NCBI RefSeq assembly: GCF_014055005.1
Contig: NZ_CP059570.1
Span: 1,302,001 to 1,366,000, forward strand
DNA length: 64,000 bases
Direction of reading: 5' to 3'
Origin: Neisseria dentiae
Lineage (GTDB): Bacteria > Pseudomonadota > Gammaproteobacteria > Burkholderiales > Neisseriaceae
The position numbers and the translations under genes were made by a program. Position 1 is the first letter of the stretch, and every line of letters starts with the position of its first letter. Under the pieces are notes generated by a model. That model did not search any database, was not told the DNA's origin, and saw only the letters and a list, made by a program, of their open reading frames with translations. Positions 59,835 through 64,000 of the stretch are shown here, one piece after another.

Positions 59835-60329
59835 ATGTTTCAAATGAGAATACGCACCGACAGCGCCCGCTGGACGCGCCTGATGCTGAACTTTTGGCCA
59901 CCGCTTTTTTTCAGCGGCATCCGCATCACCGAGCTTTCCGACGATTTCCGCTATATGAAGGCCACCCTGAAAGACTGGTCGAGCACCCGCAACGTACACG
60001 GTGCGCAATTCGGCGGCAGCCTGTTCGCCCTAACCGACGCATCCTACTCGGCCATGCTCAACGGCATGATAGGCAAACGGTATTATGTGTGGGACAAATC
60101 CGCCCATATCGACTTTATCAAACCCGGCCGCGGCGCGGTGTTTATCGAATGCCGCATCACCGACGAAATGCTGCACGATATTTACGAACACACCAAAACC
60201 GGCGAAAAATACCTGCCCGAAATCCCCGTGCGCGTATTCGATAAAAACGGCGAAACCGTCGCCATTGCCAAGCGCACGCTTTATATCCGTTTGAAACCCA
60301 CGTTCAGGCCGAAAAAAGAAGCTGCCTGA
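59835..60329 (+). CDS. Hot-dog-fold thioesterase-like protein (DUF4442/YiiD C-terminal type)
   Basis: The product is 164 aa from the ATG at 59835 (an ATG at 59844 is also possible). The pattern PPLFFSGIRITELSDDFRYMKATLKD, NVHGAQFGGSLFALTDASYSAMLNGMIG and DKSAHIDFIKPGRGAVFIECRI matches hot-dog proteins of the DUF4442 group, which hydrolyse or bind acyl-CoA. It lacks a signal peptide. A DUS-flanked gap of 126 bp separates it from ygfZ. Confidence 0.8.
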   Translation: MFQMRIRTDSARWTRLMLNFWPPLFFSGIRITELSDDFRYMKATLKDWSSTRNVHGAQFGGSLFALTDASYSAMLNGMIGKRYYVWDKSAHIDFIKPGRGAVFIECRITDEMLHDIYEHTKTGEKYLPEIPVRVFDKNGETVAIAKRTLYIRLKPTFRPKKEAA

Positions 60330-60429
60330 TCAGGCAGAACAAAAACTCAGGCCGAGACCTTTGCAAAAATACTGAACTGCACCCCAAAAATTGGACACCC
60401 CCTCCAACTTTAAAAGGTGCAGTTTTCTT

Positions 60430-60786
60430 ATGTCCAAATATAACCTACACTTCAAATACCGAGCCGTACTCCATTACCACCAAGTGCACAGCCAACAGCG
60501 CACCGCAGAGCACTTCAACGTCTCACGCACCCACCTGCGCCGTTGGATAGCCGCCTATCGGCAAGGCGGTATTGCCGCACTTCAACACCCGCAGGCTACG
60601 TTTATGAAGACTATGAAGACCAAACGCAAAAACCCGTTTATCGTCGACAAACCCGACCACGAAAAAACCCAGACGGAACTGATTGAAGAGTTACGTTACA
60701 TGAGGGCGGAGAACGACTACCTAAAGCACATGAAAGCCCTCAACGAAAAGAACGCCGCCAAAGCTGCGAAACCGTTCAAACGTTGA
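60430..60786 (+). CDS. IS3-family OrfA (helix-turn-helix protein)
   Basis: The product is 118 aa. The N-terminal helix-turn-helix (FKYRAVLHYHQVHSQQRTAEHFNVSRTHLRRWIAAY) is of the IS150 InsJ type, and the C-terminal coiled coil (LIEELRYMRAENDYLKHMKALNEK) has a leucine-zipper pattern. It binds the IS ends and, by -1 frameshifting near the CGAAAAG run at 60744-60750, would supply the N-terminus of the OrfAB transposase. The start at 60430 excludes 13 upstream codons that cover the inverted repeat. Confidence 0.88.
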   Translation: MSKYNLHFKYRAVLHYHQVHSQQRTAEHFNVSRTHLRRWIAAYRQGGIAALQHPQATFMKTMKTKRKNPFIVDKPDHEKTQTELIEELRYMRAENDYLKHMKALNEKNAAKAAKPFKR

Positions 60787-61583
60787 GGGCGAAACACCCG
60801 CTGAAATATCTGCTGCACAGTGCCGGCATTCCCAAAAGCAGCTTTCATTACCATATCGGCAAAGCCGATCCCGATGCGGCGGCCAAAACCGCAGTGAGTG
60901 AAGTCTATCGCCGACACAAAGGCCGTTACGGTCATCGGCGGATTGCCGCCGTATTGTCGTGGAACAAAAAGAAAGTGCAGCGCATTATGGGTTTGTTGGG
61001 ACTAAAAGCCAAAGTCCGCAGTAAAAAAACCTACCGTCCGCAAGCAGTAGGAGAGGCTTCGGACAATATTCTCAATCGAGAGTTTACCGCCGGCAAACCG
61101 GCAGACAAATGGCTGACCGATGTGACGGAGTTTAAATGCACAGACGGGAAGCTGTACTTATCGCCGATATTGGATGTGTTTAATCGGGAGATTGTGGCCT
61201 ATTCTTTAGGCCGCAGAGCAAACAGTAAAATGGTGGCGCAAATGTTGGACCAAGCATTCGGCCGTCTGAAAGGCCAAACGCCGCTGCTGCATTCCGACCA
61301 GGGTGTGCTTTACCGCACCGAGGCTTATCGAACGAAATTGGCTGAGAAAGGGATTGTGCAAAGTATGTCGCGCAAAGGTAATTGCTGGGACAATGCGCCG
61401 ATGGAGAGTTTTTTCGGTACACTGAAAACGGAGAGTTTCTATCAGGAAGGTGCGCTGTCGGTGGCGGAGCTGACGGAGGTAATAGATGATTACATACATT
61501 ACTACAATCATGAACGGATTAGTTTAAACTTGAAAAAGCTGAGTCCTGTCGGCTACAGAACCCAGCTTGAAAAGGCTGTTTGA
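60783..61583 (+). CDS. IS3-family OrfB transposase (integrase core)
   Basis: The product is 266 aa as an isolated frame, open further upstream so that it can be fused to OrfA by -1 frameshifting. Catalytic triad regions are intact: WLTDVTEFKC (Asp), LLHSDQGVLYRTEAY (Asp) and NAPMESFFGTLKTE (Glu), with MSRKGNCWDN between the last two. No stop or break is present, so the element may be active. Confidence 0.9.
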   Translation: MRAKHPLKYLLHSAGIPKSSFHYHIGKADPDAAAKTAVSEVYRRHKGRYGHRRIAAVLSWNKKKVQRIMGLLGLKAKVRSKKTYRPQAVGEASDNILNREFTAGKPADKWLTDVTEFKCTDGKLYLSPILDVFNREIVAYSLGRRANSKMVAQMLDQAFGRLKGQTPLLHSDQGVLYRTEAYRTKLAEKGIVQSMSRKGNCWDNAPMESFFGTLKTESFYQEGALSVAELTEVIDDYIHYYNHERISLNLKKLSPVGYRTQLEKAV

Positions 61584-61668
61584 GAAAGATTCTTAACTTG
61601 TCCAAGTATTGGGGGACAGTTCACACTTTCAGACGGCCTGTTGAACATTTTAATCCTGTTTTAAAGCG

Positions 61669-62505
61669 TTAAGCGCCAAACTCTTTCTCAACCGCTTGAC
61701 GCACTTTCTCGTCAGAGGCTTCGATGTCGGTTTGCGCCACTTCGGCGCGGGGCAAAGCTTCCGTTGCAGTAACTTCCGCTTGCACACGATAGTCCGCAAT
61801 GTCGGCCGCAACCGTTGCTGCTGCTGCGGCGGGCTGCGTTTCAACCGCTTCCGGTGCGGTTAACGGCAGGCGCGCCAAGATGGTTTCGGTGGCGCAGACT
61901 TTGTCGCCGATGGCCACCTGCGCCTGCGCGTCGGCCGGCAGATAAACGTCGACGCGCGAACCGAAGCGGATAAAGCCGTAACGCTCGCCGCGGCGCAAGG
62001 TGTCGCCCGCCTGCGTGTAACACAGAATCCGCCGCGCCACCAGGCCCGCCACCTGCACGAAGGTTACTTCGCGGCCGCTGCGGGTGGTGGCCAAAACGGC
62101 ATTGCGCTCGTTTTCGGTGCTGGCCTTGTCCAAATCGGCGTTTACAAACTTGCCCGGCGTGTATTCCACCGCCGTTACCGTGCCGTCGATGGGCGAGCGT
62201 TGCGAGTGCACGTTAAACACGTTCATAAACACGCTGATTTTCAGCGATTCCACTTGGCGGTAAGGATCGGGTGCACGCTCCACCACCACAATGCGGCCGT
62301 CAACCGGGCTTAACACCGCATCCGCATCCTGCGGCGCAGTGCGCGCCGGATCGCGGAAAAACTGCAACGCAAACACGGTAAACAGCCAGAAAGGCAGCGA
62401 CCACCAACCGGCCCACAAAGTTATCAAAACACTGGCAATCAGGCCGCCGCCGATAAACGGCCAGCCTTCGCGGGCGATAATCGGGTGCGGGTAAAAACGG
62501 GACAT
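61669..62505 (-). CDS. psd: Phosphatidylserine decarboxylase proenzyme
   Basis: The product is 278 aa from the ATG at 62505. Two hydrophobic helices near the N-terminus ([19 protein letters not shown] and [13 protein letters not shown]) are followed by the short Psd core with [24 protein letters not shown] and the self-cleavage site [11 protein letters not shown], whose Ser becomes the pyruvoyl group. It makes phosphatidylethanolamine. An Ala/Glu-rich C-terminal tail of about 70 residues ([15 protein letters not shown] onward) goes beyond the usual ~210 aa core. Confidence 0.92.
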   Translation of the reverse strand: MSRFYPHPIIAREGWPFIGGGLIASVLITLWAGWWSLPFWLFTVFALQFFRDPARTAPQDADAVLSPVDGRIVVVERAPDPYRQVESLKISVFMNVFNVHSQRSPIDGTVTAVEYTPGKFVNADLDKASTENERNAVLATTRSGREVTFVQVAGLVARRILCYTQAGDTLRRGERYGFIRFGSRVDVYLPADAQAQVAIGDKVCATETILARLPLTAPEAVETQPAAAAATVAADIADYRVQAEVTATEALPRAEVAQTDIEASDEKVRQAVEKEFGA

Positions 62506-62630
62506 AGCGCTTCCTCTGTGTTGTCTGTCTGTAAAGGGTTTCGGATTATAGCCGATAACGGTATATAGAACGTGAATTTTCAAATTACCGCCAAGATTAC
62601 CATTAAACTTACATGTATTTTTGACAAAAT

Positions 62631-62660
62631 AAAAAGGACAAAGCCAAGTTTGTCCTTTTT
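62631..62660 (-). terminator. Rho-independent terminator after the secreted orphan gene
   Basis: AAAAAGGACAAA-GCCAAG-TTTGTCCTTTTT forms a 12-bp perfect stem, 10 nt past the stop of the minus-strand gene. No uptake sequence is in it. Confidence 0.8.
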
Positions 62661-62670
62661 GGTTCTTAAT

Positions 62671-63480
62671 TTAACGAAACTCAAGGCCTCTGCTACCATG
62701 GCCAATCTGGCTGGCGCTAATACCCATTTTGCCAAGTGCCTGCTTTGCACCATTAACACTTTGATTAATATATTTATGATTACCTGATTGCAGAGCTTCC
62801 AGATACATTGCCATTTGCAGGCTGCCTGCCCAATATAGCATTTCTGCCATTTTTTGTTTTTCACTATTATTGAGCGAAGATAAGCCAGAGTCGCTCCCAA
62901 TGGCGCTTTGTAGCTGTGCTACCATGCCGTGCGCTTTTAATTTTGCCAAGTCTTTTTGCTGACTGATACCATAATTGACTACTACCCAATACGCCATCGC
63001 CGTAGCAAGGCTATTTTGCTCATAACTATCTGATTTTAATGAATTCTTTACACCTTCAATAAGATTGGCTTTAGCAAGCTGGTTTAGCTGGCTTTCAGTT
63101 TGGCTATTTAGTTTGCCTTGAGATCGTAAATCGCTTTTCATTGCTGCGATCATTTGGTTATTAACTTGGTTGCTAATGCCGGAAGAGTGCATATAGCGAT
63201 GAGCGGTGCTGTTATTATCGGCCTTATTGCTACTTTTACTGCCGGTGCTACCGGAACTTGGGGTGGTTTTTTTACTGCTTTTTTTGGCGTTTTTATAACC
63301 TGTGCCGTATTTTTCTTGATTTTCCCAAAGATTTCTTTGAAAAGCATTATCTATATGGTAAGTGGCAAAATAGTTGTCTGCCATGTAACCATAATCAAAG
63401 GCATGCGCCGGCTGGATGCTCGCCAATGGCACAAAAGCCAAAACAGCGGCAAGCAAATAAGGTTTGAGCCTGAAAGACAT
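62671..63480 (-). CDS. Secreted protein of unknown function (possibly DUF6683-like)
   Basis: The product is 269 aa with a clear Sec signal peptide (about 1-27, ending PAHA). A Lys/Ser/Thr-rich low-complexity stretch (about 64-92) follows, then a helical domain with QLAKANLIEGVKNSL, LATAMAYWVVVNYG, and NNSEKQKMAEMLYWAGSLQMAMYLEAL. The arrangement recalls DUF6683 proteins, but I am not certain. The coding sequence is much more AT-rich than its neighbours and has no uptake sequence, so it may have been acquired. A good site AAGGAG precedes the ATG. Confidence 0.7.
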   Translation of the reverse strand: MSFRLKPYLLAAVLAFVPLASIQPAHAFDYGYMADNYFATYHIDNAFQRNLWENQEKYGTGYKNAKKSSKKTTPSSGSTGSKSSNKADNNSTAHRYMHSSGISNQVNNQMIAAMKSDLRSQGKLNSQTESQLNQLAKANLIEGVKNSLKSDSYEQNSLATAMAYWVVVNYGISQQKDLAKLKAHGMVAQLQSAIGSDSGLSSLNNSEKQKMAEMLYWAGSLQMAMYLEALQSGNHKYINQSVNGAKQALGKMGISASQIGHGSRGLEFR

Positions 63481-63639
63481 AAAAACTCCTTGTAAACAAT
63501 ATGTTATAAAATAAGAAGTTTTTTCAGTCTAGCGTAACCTACGCAGGGTGTAAAGAGAGCAAGCAGTCTGAAAACAAAAAACGGCAACTGCTTCTCGGCT
63601 ATAATAAAATAACCATTTTTACCGAACAGGCCGTCCGAA

Positions 63640-64000
63640 ATGCCCAACTCCCCGCAAGAAACCCTACGCCTTTCCAAACGCATGGCCGAACTCGGCCTCT
63701 GCTCGCGCCGCGAAGCCGACGGCTATATCGAGCAGGGCTGGGTGAAAGTAAACGGAAAAACCGCCGTGCTCGGCCAGAAAGTTTCCCGCGCCGACCGCAT
63801 CGACCTCAACAAACAGGCACACGAAAAACAGGCGCAGCGGGTAACGATACTGCTCAACAAACCCGTCGGCTATGTAAGCGCGCAGGCCGAAAAAGGCTAT
63901 AAATCCGCCGCCGAGCTGATTACCCCCGAAAACCGCTGGGAAGGCGACGACAGCCGTATCGAATTCAGCGAGAAACACAAATTCGGCCTCGCCCCTGCCG
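63640..64000 (+). CDS. Pseudouridine synthase, N-terminal part (cut by window end)
   Basis: About 120 codons are visible. An S4 RNA-binding domain (RLSKRMAELGLCSRREADGYIEQGWVKVNGK) is followed by the start of the RsuA/RluB/E/F-type catalytic domain (VTILLNKPVGYVSAQAEKGYKSAAELI). The segment NKPVGYVSAQAEKG resembles RluF-type enzymes, which modify 23S rRNA and tRNA-Tyr. The catalytic Asp lies beyond the window, so the exact member is not settled. Confidence 0.85.
   Translation, partial: MPNSPQETLRLSKRMAELGLCSRREADGYIEQGWVKVNGKTAVLGQKVSRADRIDLNKQAHEKQAQRVTILLNKPVGYVSAQAEKGYKSAAELITPENRWEGDDSRIEFSEKHKFGLAPA

Larger units (their letters stand above)
60373..61623 (+). mobile_element. IS3-family (IS150 group) insertion sequence, ~1251 bp
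   Basis: It is bounded by imperfect 25-bp inverted repeats starting TGAACTGCACCCCAA (left) and TGAACTGTCCCCCAA (right, complement strand), with 21 of 25 matching. It contains orfA and orfB in -1 relation. The ends carry the TG...CA typical of the family. No clear 3-4 bp target duplication is seen. It inserted right after a GAGACCTTTGCAAAA arm (60355-60369). Confidence 0.88.

Overview
This window looks like chromosome of a Neisseria species or a close relative in the Neisseriaceae, probably a commensal or animal-associated one. The 12-mer AGGCCGTCTGAA (the AG-type DNA uptake sequence, DUS) occurs throughout, very often as inverted pairs that serve as terminators after genes. dRS3/NIME-type palindromes and a Correia-like element are also present, and gene content is neisserial (lptD-surA, aniA/norB, a zinc ABC transporter, ubiC-ubiA, panB-panC, pnp, rdgC). 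The species cannot be fixed from the sequence alone.

Layout. 1-1.5 kb: end of lptD, then surA. 1.5-2.9 kb: a patch of nested and decayed insertion sequences. 3-10 kb: a carnitine-acyltransferase-like gene and a truncated-denitrification cluster (nirV-like, aniA carrying a fused cytochrome c domain, and divergent norB) with a perfect FNR box. 10-16.8 kb: CPBP membrane protein, ubiC, ubiA, serC, an M14 peptidase and tas. 16.8-22 kb: gpx, a DUF2288 gene, a zinc ABC transporter operon preceded by a tiny overlapping membrane-protein ORF, and purC. 22-23.6 kb: remnants of two different transposases. 23.7-27 kb: a frameshifted cupin/carboxymuconolactone-decarboxylase gene and a secreted hydrolase, divergent from a LysR regulator.

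27.1-34.5 kb holds a complete type I restriction-modification operon in the order hsdR-hsdS-(AlbA_2/ATPase gene)-hsdM, with every junction overlapping. It is bracketed by inverted uptake sequences of a different dialect (TGCCTGTCTGAA), which suggests acquisition by transformation from another neisserial lineage. 34.8-40.6 kb: an accessory redox/hydrolase cluster (lipoprotein hydrolase, SDR, two NTF2-like proteins, NAD(P)-binding protein, aldo/keto reductase, YciI-like protein) ending in a lysR gene with an internal stop.

41-64 kb is mostly housekeeping: coaBC, rph, yicC, gph, recX, cbpA-cbpM, panB-panC, tRNA-Thr, a MOSC protein, pnp, tRNA-Glu, rdgC, dcd, a YagU-like protein, an AEC transporter, ygfZ, a hot-dog thioesterase, an intact IS3-family element, psd, a secreted orphan and the start of a pseudouridine synthase. 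An orphan peptide gene with a double-glycine leader lies at 41.1-41.4 kb.

The intergenic space is unusually rich in small mobile or repeat structures: two copies of a 117-bp MITE-like element, a Correia-like element, three copies of a ~144-bp repeat bounded by GAGACCTTTGCAAAA arms, and several copies of the same arms around dRS3-like palindromes. The strongest candidates for new biology are the AlbA_2/ATPase gene inside the hsd operon, the foreign uptake-sequence bracket around it, the double-glycine peptide, and the 32-residue protein coupled to the zinc transporter.
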